Source: CAZAKO01 sp964546145
GTDB taxonomy: Bacteria > Fidelibacterota > UBA2242
Assembly (NCBI GenBank): GCA_964546145.1
Contig: CAZJIU010000081.1
Location: 1 to 9,918 of the forward strand
Direction: 5' to 3'
DNA length: 9,918 nucleotides
Part shown: positions 1 to 7,456 of the stretch, piece after piece
Numbering within the stretch: position 1 is the stretch's first letter
How the letters are laid out: every line of letters begins with the position of its first letter
Notes under the pieces: generated by a model
Seen by the model: the letters and a program-made list of their open reading frames with translations, nothing else
Databases searched by the model: none
Told to the model about the DNA's origin: nothing
Position numbers and translations under genes: made by a program

Positions 1-1157
1 GATTCCAGCGCCTCACCGATGATAGTCAAGGCCCGGTCAATCTGCTCCTTCGTAACATTGAGCGCGGGCATGAGGCGCAGGACGGTTTTGTGGGTGCAAT
101 TAATTAATAATTTTCGGGCACGGCATTTATCCACAATCTCCGCCCCGGGCATGGTTAATTCCACACCTAGCATAAGTCCCAGTCCGCGGATTTCACGGAT
201 ACAGTCAAATCTGGTTTTCAGCACCTCCAGTTGGGCACGATAATACTGACCCATGAGTGTCGCATTTTCCAGCAGGTTTTCATCCCAGATTGCATTGAGA
301 ACCGCAATCGCGGCGGCACAAGCGACCGGATTGCCGCCGAAGGTAGAGCCATGACTACCCGGCTGCAAAACCGAACAAAATTCGCGCTTGACGGCAAAGG
401 CACCAATCGGAATTCCCCCACCTAAAGATTTTGCCATCGTCAGAATATCCGGCTCAATGTCGAAATGCTGATAGGCAAATAACTTACCGGTACGCCCGAT
501 GCCGGTCTGGACTTCATCCAGGATTAACAAAGCATCATGCTCATCACACAACTTTCGCGACGCCTGCAGAAATTCTACCGTCAGCGGCACAATGCCACCC
601 TCCCCCTGAACCGGTTCGAGCATAACCGCAGCTACGGTTTCATCCATCATCGCCTGCAGCATCTGTTGATCATTAACCTCGCAATAACAAAAGCCTTCGG
701 GCAGCGGATCAAATCCCTGCTGATACTCTGTTTGACCGGTTGCAGTAACCGTCGTAATCGTGCGCCCGTGAAAAGAGTTATTCAAAGTGATAATTTTCTT
801 TTTCGCCGGATTGCGCTTGCGGGCTAATTTGATCGCTCCTTCATTGGCTTCCGCACCACTATTGCAGAAAAAGGCCTGCCCATCGAAGGTATTCTCGATA
901 ATTAACTTCGCCAGCTCGCCCTGCCTATCATTGTAATAAACATTAGGAATATGCATAATTTCATCAATCTGCTTATGCAGCGCCTCAACGACTTTCGGAT
1001 GACAATGCCCGAGATTACCTGCACCCCAGCCGGGAAAAAAGTCCAAATACTCATTACCAAACTCATCCCAGACTCGCATGCCGCTGCCCTTCACCAGGGT
1101 AATTGGCACCCGACTATAAGTTTGCAGGACATACTGATCAAATATTTGATGCTCCAT
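1..1157 (-). CDS. argD: Acetylornithine aminotransferase, 3' end cut off by window edge
   Basis: PLP-dependent class III aminotransferase. It converts N-acetylglutamate semialdehyde plus glutamate to N-acetylornithine in the cytoplasm. I translated the frame from the ATG at 1155-1157 to the left edge: about 385 codons with no stop. That is close to full family length (roughly 375-405), so only the extreme C-terminus is missing. Visible landmarks are NSGAEANEGAIKLAR (residues 99-113, cofactor phosphate region), LILDEVQTGIGR (around 211-222, with Asp214 contacting the PLP pyridine nitrogen), the Schiff-base lysine Lys243 in TMAKSLGGGIPIG, and GSTFGGNP. The protein starts MEHQIFDQYVLQTYSRVP. GGAG at 1168-1171 lies 10 nt upstream of the start. 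The start overlaps the end of argB by 20 nt, suggesting translational coupling. Enzymes of this family often also serve lysine synthesis as DapC; the sequence cannot exclude that. Family and role are secure. Confidence 0.96.
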   Translation of the reverse strand, partial: MEHQIFDQYVLQTYSRVPITLVKGSGMRVWDEFGNEYLDFFPGWGAGNLGHCHPKVVEALHKQIDEIMHIPNVYYNDRQGELAKLIIENTFDGQAFFCNSGAEANEGAIKLARKRNPAKKKIITLNNSFHGRTITTVTATGQTEYQQGFDPLPEGFCYCEVNDQQMLQAMMDETVAAVMLEPVQGEGGIVPLTVEFLQASRKLCDEHDALLILDEVQTGIGRTGKLFAYQHFDIEPDILTMAKSLGGGIPIGAFAVKREFCSVLQPGSHGSTFGGNPVACAAAIAVLNAIWDENLLENATLMGQYYRAQLEVLKTRFDCIREIRGLGLMLGVELTMPGAEIVDKCRARKLLINCTHKTVLRLMPALNVTKEQIDRALTIIGEALE

Positions 1158-2028
1158 CTTTCAATATCTCCGTTCCTATTCCTTTCTTGGTAAAGATCTC
1201 CAGCAATAACGAATGTTCTATCCTTCCATCTACAATATGCCCCTTGTTGACTCCGAACTTCAAAGCCTCCAGGCAGGAATTGACTTTGGGAATCATTCCG
1301 CCCTTAATAATTCCAGCCGCAATCAGCTGTTCAGTTTCATTCCGGGTAATAGTGCTAATGACACTTGCAGGATCATTGGGATTGCGTAAAATTCCCGGCA
1401 TATCGGTCAGGTAGACCAATTTTCGAGCACCGACGGAGGAAGCAATGTCACCGGCTACGACGTCACCGTTCACATTGTAACTGAGTCCATTATCTCCCCG
1501 CCCAATTGGTGCAATCACCGGTATCTTGCCGTCATCCAATATACGATTCAGCTCCACCACATTAATAAAGCGGGTTTTACCTACGTAGCCGATATCAATC
1601 GGGTGACCGTCTACTTCGGGCATCATTTTATCCACCCGGATCATGCCCTGACCCAAGCCAGATAATCCAACTGCATTGCCATCCATATTATTCAATATAT
1701 TAACAATCTGAGCATTGATTTTATGAGCCAGAATTTCTTCGACAATATCCATGGTTTCCCGGTCGGTCACACGCAATCCATGGACAAACTGGGCTTTGAT
1801 GCCGCGCCGGTTCATCTCTTCCGTAATCAGCGGACCGCCGCCGTGCACCACAATTGGTCGCCAGCCAACAAACTTCATGAAGACGATATCCTCGAGCACC
1901 TTGCTCATCTTGGCTTCGTCATCCATGATGCTGCCGCCGAATTTGATAACAATCTTCTTGCCATGGAAAACTTTGATGTAAGGCAAAGCCTCAATCAGGA
2001 CATCCGCTTTTTCGATTAATGTCTGCAT
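1138..2028 (-). CDS. argB: Acetylglutamate kinase, arginine-sensitive type
   Basis: Amino-acid kinase family enzyme of 296 aa that phosphorylates N-acetylglutamate with ATP. Visible motifs are VIKFGGS (residues 27-33, with Lys29 in the ATP phosphate site), VVHGGGPLI (60-68, glycine-rich substrate loop), FVHGLRVTD (81-89), LVYLTDMPGIL (204-214) and IKGGMIPKV (241-249, with Lys248). The N-terminus ahead of the core, about residues 1-22 (LIEKADVLIEALPYIKVF), matches the extra helix that interlinks dimers into hexamers in arginine-inhibited enzymes. The C-terminal stretch EHSLLLEIFTKKGIGTEI (271-288) matches their arginine-binding signature. The short E. coli-type enzyme of about 258 aa lacks the N-terminal helix. 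I therefore infer feedback inhibition by arginine, which is the expected control point when ArgJ recycles acetyl groups. AGGTGG at 2033-2038 precedes the ATG. The gene sits 11 nt downstream of argJ. Confidence 0.97.
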   Translation of the reverse strand: MQTLIEKADVLIEALPYIKVFHGKKIVIKFGGSIMDDEAKMSKVLEDIVFMKFVGWRPIVVHGGGPLITEEMNRRGIKAQFVHGLRVTDRETMDIVEEILAHKINAQIVNILNNMDGNAVGLSGLGQGMIRVDKMMPEVDGHPIDIGYVGKTRFINVVELNRILDDGKIPVIAPIGRGDNGLSYNVNGDVVAGDIASSVGARKLVYLTDMPGILRNPNDPASVISTITRNETEQLIAAGIIKGGMIPKVNSCLEALKFGVNKGHIVDGRIEHSLLLEIFTKKGIGTEILKDGASNI

Positions 2029-2039
2029 CTTACCACCTG

Positions 2040-3248
2040 TCAGGTATGATATTCGGCATTTATTTTAACATACTCATAAGACAAATCCGAGGTATAGACA
2101 ACCGCTGATTTGGTTCCGTTATTGATCAACAGCTGAATCTTTAAATCGGTTGGACTCATGAGCTGCGCCACTTCGCCCCGGTCTAACTTGAGTGGATTAC
2201 CTTTTTGAAATATCGCAGTTCCATTAATCAGAAGGTCAACTCGATCAGGATCGAAGGCAACATCTACCATGCCGGCGGCGGAAAGAATTCGTCCCCAGTT
2301 AGGATCCTGCCCAAAAATTGCCGTTTTGACCAGAGGCGAGTTGGCAATGCCAAAGGCCATTTTCCGGGCATTCTCAAAAGTATCTACATTGCCAACCACA
2401 ATTGTGACAAATTTTGTGGCCCCTTCTCCATCCCGAACAATAGACTTGGCCATTTCCAGCATCAGTTCATAAAGCGCTTCTTTAAAAATTGCAGCCTGAG
2501 AAGTACCGCTGTGAATCTCCCGATTGCCAGCCAGGCCGTTAGCCATAATCAAAGCTGTATCGTTGGTACTTGTATGACCATCAACGGTAATCATATTATA
2601 GGTATGCTCCACGCAGTCAGTGAAAACGTATTTTAGGGCGGCATGATCAATATTTACATCTGAAGTTACAAAGGCAAGTGTAGTAGCCATATTTGGCGCA
2701 ATCATGCCTGATCCCTTAGTAATTCCGCAAATTTTAACCGGAAAACCGTCAATGTCAATTTCCACACCAAAGGCTTTCTCCACTGTATCGGTTGTCAAAA
2801 TTGCCTCGGCACAATCAGCTCCGCCCGCTACTGACAGCCGGGAATGAATGGCCGCAATTCCGGCTCTCATTTTCTTCATATCCAGCAGCTCACCGATCAC
2901 TCCGGTACTCGATGCCAGAATCAATTCCTCAGGAACTCCAATTCTACTTGCCAGAAATGCAACGGTTTCTTCAACGTTCTTCAAACCCTGAGTACCAGTT
3001 CCAGCATTGGCATTGCCGGAATTGATGATGACTGCCTGGAGCAAATTGCCGGACTTTTTCAAAGTCTGCATTCCGGCTAAAACCGGAGCCGCTTTGATTA
3101 TATTTTTGGTAAAAACGGCCGAACACTTTGCCGGAACTTCACTCTTGATGACGCACAAATCCTTGCGTTTGCGCTTGAAACCGGCATGTACCGCTGCAGC
3201 AGTATATCCTTTTGGATCGGTGATTTTAGGATTTTGGATGAATTTCAT
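2040..3248 (-). CDS. argJ: Glutamate N-acetyltransferase / ornithine acetyltransferase
   Basis: ArgJ proenzyme of 402 aa. It transfers the acetyl group from N-acetylornithine to glutamate, releasing ornithine and regenerating N-acetylglutamate. Some members also use acetyl-CoA; sequence alone does not show whether this one is bifunctional. The self-cleavage site is clear: KGSGMIAPNMATT, with predicted cleavage between Ala188 and Thr189, Thr189 becoming the N-terminal nucleophile of the beta chain. STGVIG at residues 114-119 fits the oxyanion-hole Thr-Gly. QDPNWGRI (314-321) and the C-terminal INAEYHT are also family landmarks. One deviation: the commonest form of the mid-protein motif is DGDTSTND, but here it reads DGHTSTND (223-230, His225); I believe other lineages vary at this position. 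Initiation relies on a weak GGTGA (3253-3257), 10 nt after the argC stop, so coupling to argC is likely. Confidence 0.96.
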   Translation of the reverse strand: MKFIQNPKITDPKGYTAAAVHAGFKRKRKDLCVIKSEVPAKCSAVFTKNIIKAAPVLAGMQTLKKSGNLLQAVIINSGNANAGTGTQGLKNVEETVAFLASRIGVPEELILASSTGVIGELLDMKKMRAGIAAIHSRLSVAGGADCAEAILTTDTVEKAFGVEIDIDGFPVKICGITKGSGMIAPNMATTLAFVTSDVNIDHAALKYVFTDCVEHTYNMITVDGHTSTNDTALIMANGLAGNREIHSGTSQAAIFKEALYELMLEMAKSIVRDGEGATKFVTIVVGNVDTFENARKMAFGIANSPLVKTAIFGQDPNWGRILSAAGMVDVAFDPDRVDLLINGTAIFQKGNPLKLDRGEVAQLMSPTDLKIQLLINNGTKSAVVYTSDLSYEYVKINAEYHT

Positions 3249-3258
3249 GCGTTCACCA

Positions 3259-4281
3259 TCAGATTAGTCCCAGCATCTCCTCGAAGCCCAGCATTAAATT
3301 CATGTTCTGAACAGCCTGACCGGAAGCACCTTTGATCAGGTTATCAATCGCACTCATCAGGATTAGCTGCCGTCCGACGATCTTCATCCCGATATCACAG
3401 AAATTGGTATAAGCTACATACTTGATTTCAGGCGATTTACCATATTCCAATATTCGGACGAAGGGCTCCTGCTCATACCGCTCACGATAAAGATTATGCA
3501 AATCGCCGGGTTTCACTGGGCTGGTCAATTCGGCATAAATTGTATTAAAAATTCCGCGGGTGAGCGGCACCAGATGTGGCACAAAAACGATGTCAGCTAG
3601 TTGACCAGCGATTTTACTGAGTTCCTGTTCAATTTCCGGTTCGTGCTGGTGGGACGCAATTTTATAAGCCGCAAAATTTTCGTTGCATTCGGGAAAGTGA
3701 AAAACCGGTTTGGGCGTTTTGCCCCCGCCCGAGATACCCGTCTTGCTATCCACAATTATTCCCTCAGGTTTAATCAATCCCGCGGCTAACACCGGCATTA
3801 AGGCTAAAATAATCCCGGTCGGGAAGCAGCCCGGATTGGCAATCTGGTTAGATTGACGGATCTTTTCCCGATTAATCTCAGGCAAACCATAAACGAAGTT
3901 CGACAGATTCTTTTTGTCACAGTGCTCAGCGCCATAGGATTTTAAAAACAGCTCCGCCGTATTCAGCCGGTAATCAGCACTGAGATCAATAATCTTCTTG
4001 TGATATTTAAGGAACTCGGGAATAACTTCCATACTGGTCAAATGTGGCAAGCCAAAAAAGATCACATCGCTGTCTTGGGCAATTGCAGTTACATCAGTGG
4101 CTGTGCACTGCAAATCACACAAACCCTTTAAAGCCGGAAATAGCTCGGAATATGGACTGCCAACAGCAGCTTTATCAGCTAAGTATTTCAACTCAACCCG
4201 GGGATGCCTTAATAAAATTTTCACCAGTTCATAACCTGTATACCCCAAAGCACCAACAACCGAAACGCAAATTTTCTGCAT
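3259..4281 (-). CDS. argC: N-acetyl-gamma-glutamyl-phosphate reductase
   Basis: NADPH-dependent dehydrogenase of 340 aa that reduces N-acetylglutamyl phosphate (made by ArgB) to the semialdehyde used by ArgD. The N-terminal Rossmann fingerprint is VSVVGALGYTGYELV (6-20). The catalytic cysteine is Cys152 in NPGCFPTG. The SGGGKTPKP segment (183-191) corresponds to the usual SGAG loop. His210 (ASHQHEPEI) and HLVPLTRGI (235-243) are the conserved histidine and substrate-binding regions. Length fits the type 1 family (about 340-350 aa). A clean GAGGT ribosome-binding site lies at 4290-4294, 8 nt before the ATG. The gene follows argH by 26 nt and precedes argJ by 10 nt, so it is co-transcribed. Confidence 0.97.
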   Translation of the reverse strand: MQKICVSVVGALGYTGYELVKILLRHPRVELKYLADKAAVGSPYSELFPALKGLCDLQCTATDVTAIAQDSDVIFFGLPHLTSMEVIPEFLKYHKKIIDLSADYRLNTAELFLKSYGAEHCDKKNLSNFVYGLPEINREKIRQSNQIANPGCFPTGIILALMPVLAAGLIKPEGIIVDSKTGISGGGKTPKPVFHFPECNENFAAYKIASHQHEPEIEQELSKIAGQLADIVFVPHLVPLTRGIFNTIYAELTSPVKPGDLHNLYRERYEQEPFVRILEYGKSPEIKYVAYTNFCDIGMKIVGRQLILMSAIDNLIKGASGQAVQNMNLMLGFEEMLGLI

Positions 4282-4307
4282 TTTAAATTACCTCAGCCAT
4301 AGCTTAG

Positions 4308-5486
4308 CTATTCATATTCCTTGCTGATTTGCATGTAGGCTTCACGGAAAGGCATGCCCTGCTGGACAAGTTTAAAGGCCTTCTCCGTCGCAAATAACTC
4401 CTTGGTCATTGCTGCCTCACATTTATCTTTATGGACGGTAAGGTTCTCAAAAACCAAACCAGTTATATGAATCGCCTCAATCGCCGAACTGAAGCCGCGA
4501 ATTACCGGCTCTTTGGTCAGCTGAATTTCACGATGATAACCGGAAATCAGATTGATTGTCGTATTACGGACTTGCAGCTCATAACCCAGCAGTTCATGAT
4601 ACTTACCGCGCAGTAGTTCAAAGACGTCCGGATTTTTCTTTTGAGGCATGATTGAGGAGCCGGTCATAAATTCATCCGGCAGCGAGAAAAATTCCAGCTC
4701 AGGCATCGTGAAAAAAATCAGGTCTGAGGCAACTTTGTTGATATCAGCCATAATATTAGTCAGCAAACTTAATACAAAACCCTCGAATTTTGCACGACTG
4801 TTCTGGGCGTAGATTGGATTCTCCATAATTTTCGCAAATCCCAGCTCTACCGTGGTCATGTGCCGATCCAGCGGCAGTGGTATTCCATAGCCGGCGCCGG
4901 TGCCGAGGGGATTCTGATCAATCATGCGAATCGTGGCATTCAACAATTTCCAGTTATCCGTCATGGCATCCTTAAATGCTCCAGCCCACATCGCGACACT
5001 GGAGGGCATGGCTTTGCGGCTGTGAGTGTAGCCCGGAATTGGTATGTCACCATCCCGATCAATCAGCGGAACCGTAGATTCAATGGTCTTTTTAACGGAT
5101 TCGATGCATTGCTCCAGTTTTACCTTGGAATACATTCGCAAGGCAGTCAGAACCTGGTCGTTCCGGCTGCGGCCGGTGTGAATCTTCTTGCCGGCTTCGC
5201 CGACATGTAGCACCAGAAAATTTTCAATCGCCGTATGACAGTCCTCATCATCGGGACGAATCTTAAAATCGCCGCTTTTGTGCAATTTCAAAATCCGATC
5301 CAAACCACGGACTAAATCATTGACCTCCCCCGTCGTCAGAATGCCAATTTTACCCAGCATCCGGGCATGCGCTTTGGAAGCCAAACAGTCATAGGGAACC
5401 AACTCCAGGTCCAGGATATAATCCCGACCGACGGTAAAGGATTCAATCTCCTTGTTGAGTGTGTAACTTTTTTGCCATAGTTTCAT
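4308..5486 (-). CDS. argH: Argininosuccinate lyase, short form
   Basis: Fumarase/aspartase-superfamily lyase splitting argininosuccinate into arginine and fumarate, the last step of the pathway. Motifs seen are HTGRSRNDQV (103-112), IPGYTHSRKAMPSS (150-163, with His155 at the conserved Thr-His position), NPLGTGAGYG (192-201) and the superfamily signature GSSIMPQKKNPD (276-287), which carries the catalytic serine loop. At 392 aa it is clearly shorter than the usual 450-470. It ends soon after GMPFREAY, where longer homologues continue with a C-terminal extension. The start (KLWQKSYTLNKEIESFTVG) and the short end resemble Bacteroidota-type ArgH, so I read it as a natural short form, not a truncation. 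The start overlaps the 3' end of argG by 44 nt; its ribosome-binding site GAGGG (5496-5500, 9 nt upstream) lies inside argG. Confidence 0.95.
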   Translation of the reverse strand: MKLWQKSYTLNKEIESFTVGRDYILDLELVPYDCLASKAHARMLGKIGILTTGEVNDLVRGLDRILKLHKSGDFKIRPDDEDCHTAIENFLVLHVGEAGKKIHTGRSRNDQVLTALRMYSKVKLEQCIESVKKTIESTVPLIDRDGDIPIPGYTHSRKAMPSSVAMWAGAFKDAMTDNWKLLNATIRMIDQNPLGTGAGYGIPLPLDRHMTTVELGFAKIMENPIYAQNSRAKFEGFVLSLLTNIMADINKVASDLIFFTMPELEFFSLPDEFMTGSSIMPQKKNPDVFELLRGKYHELLGYELQVRNTTINLISGYHREIQLTKEPVIRGFSSAIEAIHITGLVFENLTVHKDKCEAAMTKELFATEKAFKLVQQGMPFREAYMQISKEYE

Positions 5487-6744
5487 GGTATCTTTCCCTC
5501 TTTCTCCATTTATAAGGTTTCTTATTTTTCAACACGATATGGTGAGCTTTCAGGCGGATTGCATTGATTTTAATAAATCCCTTGCAATCCAGGGCATTGT
5601 AGTTGCCTTCAACATCCATACTGGATAATTCCTTATCATAAAGCGAAATCGGTGATTTACGACCGATAATCTCAACATTGCCTTTATAAATTGAAACATA
5701 GACGGTGCCATCAATTTTTTCCTGACTCTTTTCAAAAGCACTCATCAGAAAATCCATTTCCGGGGAAAACCAGAAGCCGTTATAGATCAGTTCGGAAAAT
5801 TTCGGGGCTAACATATCCCGGATGTGCATCACCTCTTTATCCATGGCGATACCTTCCAGGTCCCGGTGTGCCGCCCACAAAATCGTTGCTCCGGGCGATT
5901 CATAAACACCGCGCGATTTTATCCCAACGAAGCGGTTTTCCACCATATCTACCCGCCCCACGCCATTTTTACTACCGATCTCATTCAGATAAATAAAAAG
6001 CTCTAATGGATCATCCTTTTCAGTCCCATCTGATTGATTCACCACCTTAATCGGAAAGCCATCTTTGAATTCAATTTCCAGAATCGTTTCTGCATCGGGA
6101 GCCAAGCGGGGCGACAGAGTCCGATTAAAAATATTTTCATAAGGTCGGAACTCCGGATCCTCCAAAATACCCGCTTCGTGACTGATGTGTACTAGATTAT
6201 CATCCTCACTAAAAGATTTTTCAAGTGAAGCTTTCACCGGAATGTGCCACTTTTTAGCATAGGCAATCAGATCACTGCGCCCCTTGAACTCTGCCAGGAA
6301 CACGGGATCCTTCCAGGGTGAAATGACCATAATTTTCGGATTTAGAGCATAATAGGAAAATTCAAAGCGCACCTGATCATTACCCTTGCCGGTGGCACCA
6401 TGAGCAACCCATATGGTTTTCTCCTTTTCGGCAATCTCCACCTGCCGCTTGGCAATTAACGGTCGTGCCAGGGCTGTGCCGAGCAGGTAACGTCCCTCAT
6501 AAATGGCGTTACCGCGCAGCGCCGGATAGACATAGTCCATTACAAATTCCTCTTTCAGGTCTTCAATATAAACCTTCGAAGCCCCGGTCTTCAGAGCTTT
6601 CTCCCTAACCTTTTCGAAATCATCCTTTTGACCAACATCAGCTACATAACAAATAACGTTATATCCCTTATTAATCAACCACTTTAAAATAACCGATGTG
6701 TCTAACCCCCCGCTATAGGCAAGTATGACTTTTGGCTTTCTCAT
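5443..6744 (-). CDS. argG: Argininosuccinate synthase with extended basic C-terminus
   Basis: Condenses citrulline and aspartate with ATP to argininosuccinate. The PP-loop AYSGGLDTS (9-17) binds ATP. YEGRYLLGTALARP (82-95) and WVAHGATGKGNDQVRFE (112-128) form the citrulline/aspartate-binding core. RFVGIKSRGVYESPGA (271-286) is a further family block. The protein is 433 aa. Canonical homology appears to end around residue 404 (INAIRLKAHHIVL), followed by about 28 strongly basic residues (KNKKPYKWRKRERYHE and onward). These are encoded by DNA that also holds the argH ribosome-binding site and first 15 codons. AAAGGG at 6749-6754 precedes the ATG at short spacing. The gene is 53 nt downstream of argR in the same direction. 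I saw no strong separate promoter in that gap, so expression from the argR promoter is likely. Confidence 0.97.
   Translation of the reverse strand: MRKPKVILAYSGGLDTSVILKWLINKGYNVICYVADVGQKDDFEKVREKALKTGASKVYIEDLKEEFVMDYVYPALRGNAIYEGRYLLGTALARPLIAKRQVEIAEKEKTIWVAHGATGKGNDQVRFEFSYYALNPKIMVISPWKDPVFLAEFKGRSDLIAYAKKWHIPVKASLEKSFSEDDNLVHISHEAGILEDPEFRPYENIFNRTLSPRLAPDAETILEIEFKDGFPIKVVNQSDGTEKDDPLELFIYLNEIGSKNGVGRVDMVENRFVGIKSRGVYESPGATILWAAHRDLEGIAMDKEVMHIRDMLAPKFSELIYNGFWFSPEMDFLMSAFEKSQEKIDGTVYVSIYKGNVEIIGRKSPISLYDKELSSMDVEGNYNALDCKGFIKINAIRLKAHHIVLKNKKPYKWRKRERYHETMAKKLHTQQGD
5496..5500 (-). promoter_or_regulatory. argH ribosome-binding site inside argG
   Basis: GAGGG on the minus strand, 9 nt before the argH ATG (5484-5486). 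It lies within the argG reading frame and encodes part of the basic argG tail. A second purine-rich stretch, GGAGAAAG, lies just upstream. Its presence supports the chosen argH start despite the 44-nt overlap. Confidence 0.7.
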
Positions 6745-6797
6745 TCTACCCTTTCTTCTTTTATCCTTTTATACAATAAGTTACACGAATATATCTT

Positions 6798-7271
6798 TCA
6801 AATTCGCTCACGCAGCTCCGGAAGTTGCTCCATAAGTAGCTTCCTGAATTGCTGAGGTGAAAAACCTTCCTTGATTACAATCAAAACGGTGTCATCACCG
6901 GCGATCGTACCAATAATTGTATCCAGATTGAGACGATCCAGAATTAAGGCAACACTAGGGGCAAAAGACGGCAGGCATTTGATTATCGCCAGATTGCCCG
7001 AAAAGGCAAGCGACTTGCAGGTGTGAATCGGAGAACTTCCCTCCAAATTCAGCATAGCGCCGGATATTTCACTGGCAAGCGTATAAATATAACCCTTTTC
7101 ATTATCCGGAATTTTGATTACCCTGAGAGCAGTAAGGTCACGTGAGAGGGTTGCCTGGGTAGTTCCGAATCCCTGCTCTTCCAATTTCTCGCGCAATTCC
7201 TCCTGACTGGAGATTTTGGAGTTCTCCAGAATATCACGAATCATCTTGAGCCGTTCTGCCTTTTCTCTCAT
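6798..7271 (-). CDS. argR: Arginine repressor ArgR/AhrC
   Basis: Hexameric, arginine-dependent transcription factor of 157 aa. The N-terminal winged helix-turn-helix (about 1-70) includes SSQEELREKLEEQGF and the recognition segment TTQATLSRDLTALRVIKIP (37-55). The C-terminal oligomerisation and arginine-binding domain contains GTIAGDDTVLIVIKEG (121-136); Asp126 and Asp127 are the conserved arginine-contacting pair. The start at 7271 gives the usual N-terminus (MREKAERLKMIRDIL, comparable to AhrC). No Shine-Dalgarno sequence precedes it: the 18 bp immediately upstream are an ArgR-box-like sequence instead. The gene heads the arginine operon and probably represses itself and all downstream genes when arginine is plentiful. 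Members of this family can also activate catabolic genes; nothing catabolic is visible here. Confidence 0.97.
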   Translation of the reverse strand: MREKAERLKMIRDILENSKISSQEELREKLEEQGFGTTQATLSRDLTALRVIKIPDNEKGYIYTLASEISGAMLNLEGSSPIHTCKSLAFSGNLAIIKCLPSFAPSVALILDRLNLDTIIGTIAGDDTVLIVIKEGFSPQQFRKLLMEQLPELRERI

Positions 7272-7273
7272 AT

Positions 7274-7333
7274 TATGAATAAATATGCAAAAAAACCGTA
7301 TAAATATACAATTAGCCTTAATAAAAATGCAAG
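7274..7333 (-). promoter_or_regulatory. Triple ARG-box operator array
   Basis: Three 18-bp sites in the same orientation at 7274-7291, 7295-7312 and 7316-7333, each separated by 3 bp (21-bp period). Read on the plus strand and compared with the Bacillus AhrC consensus as I recall it (CATGAATAAAAATKCAAK), I count 15, 12 and 16 matches of 18. The sites read TATGAATAAATATGCAAA, ACCGTATAAATATACAAT and CCTTAATAAAAATGCAAG. Pairs of boxes 3 bp apart are the known binding arrangement for ArgR hexamers. The array overlaps the proposed argR promoter and its 5' leader. Confidence 0.8.
7303..7332 (-). promoter_or_regulatory. Candidate sigma-70 promoter of the arg operon
   Basis: On the minus strand, TTGCAT (7332-7327) and TATATT (7308-7303) are separated by 18 bp. 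The -10 matches consensus at 5 of 6 positions; the -35 is weak. The predicted start is near 7296, giving a leader of about 25 nt. The -35 lies in the third ARG box, the -10 in the second, and the leader in the first, which fits simple repression. An alternative is TTGACG (7365-7360) with TAAAAT after a short 15-bp spacer. Confidence 0.45.
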
Positions 7334-7456
7334 ATAATTTTAATAAATTTATTGCGTCGTCAAAAATGATAGGAAATATCCAAACCGGGTGTTTTCTATT
7401 TTTGATTTTGGATTAATTCGTTAATTTCCCGTCGATCAATTGACAGGAGAAAAATA

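Noticed and set aside
2205..2636. 143-aa plus-strand reading frame
   Set aside because: Entirely antisense to the well-supported argJ gene, with no recognisable domain.
4860..5210. 116-aa plus-strand reading frame
   Set aside because: Antisense shadow of conserved argH codons, with no domain features.
6784..6801. Possible further ARG box between argR and argG (CACGAATATATCTTTCAA)
   Set aside because: About 11 of 18 matches, with the two halves out of register by one base. It is weaker than any of the three boxes upstream of argR, and no convincing promoter accompanies it.
7342..7353. Fourth ARG box at the perfect palindrome AATAAATTTATT
   Set aside because: It does not keep the 21-bp phase of the other three and lacks the TGAAT or GCA core. 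It is probably just AT-rich promoter DNA.
7334..7456. Promoter for the methyltransferase gene
   Set aside because: Several AT-rich hexamer pairs exist (for example TTGCGT with AAATAT), but none has both good boxes and good spacing, so I do not call one.
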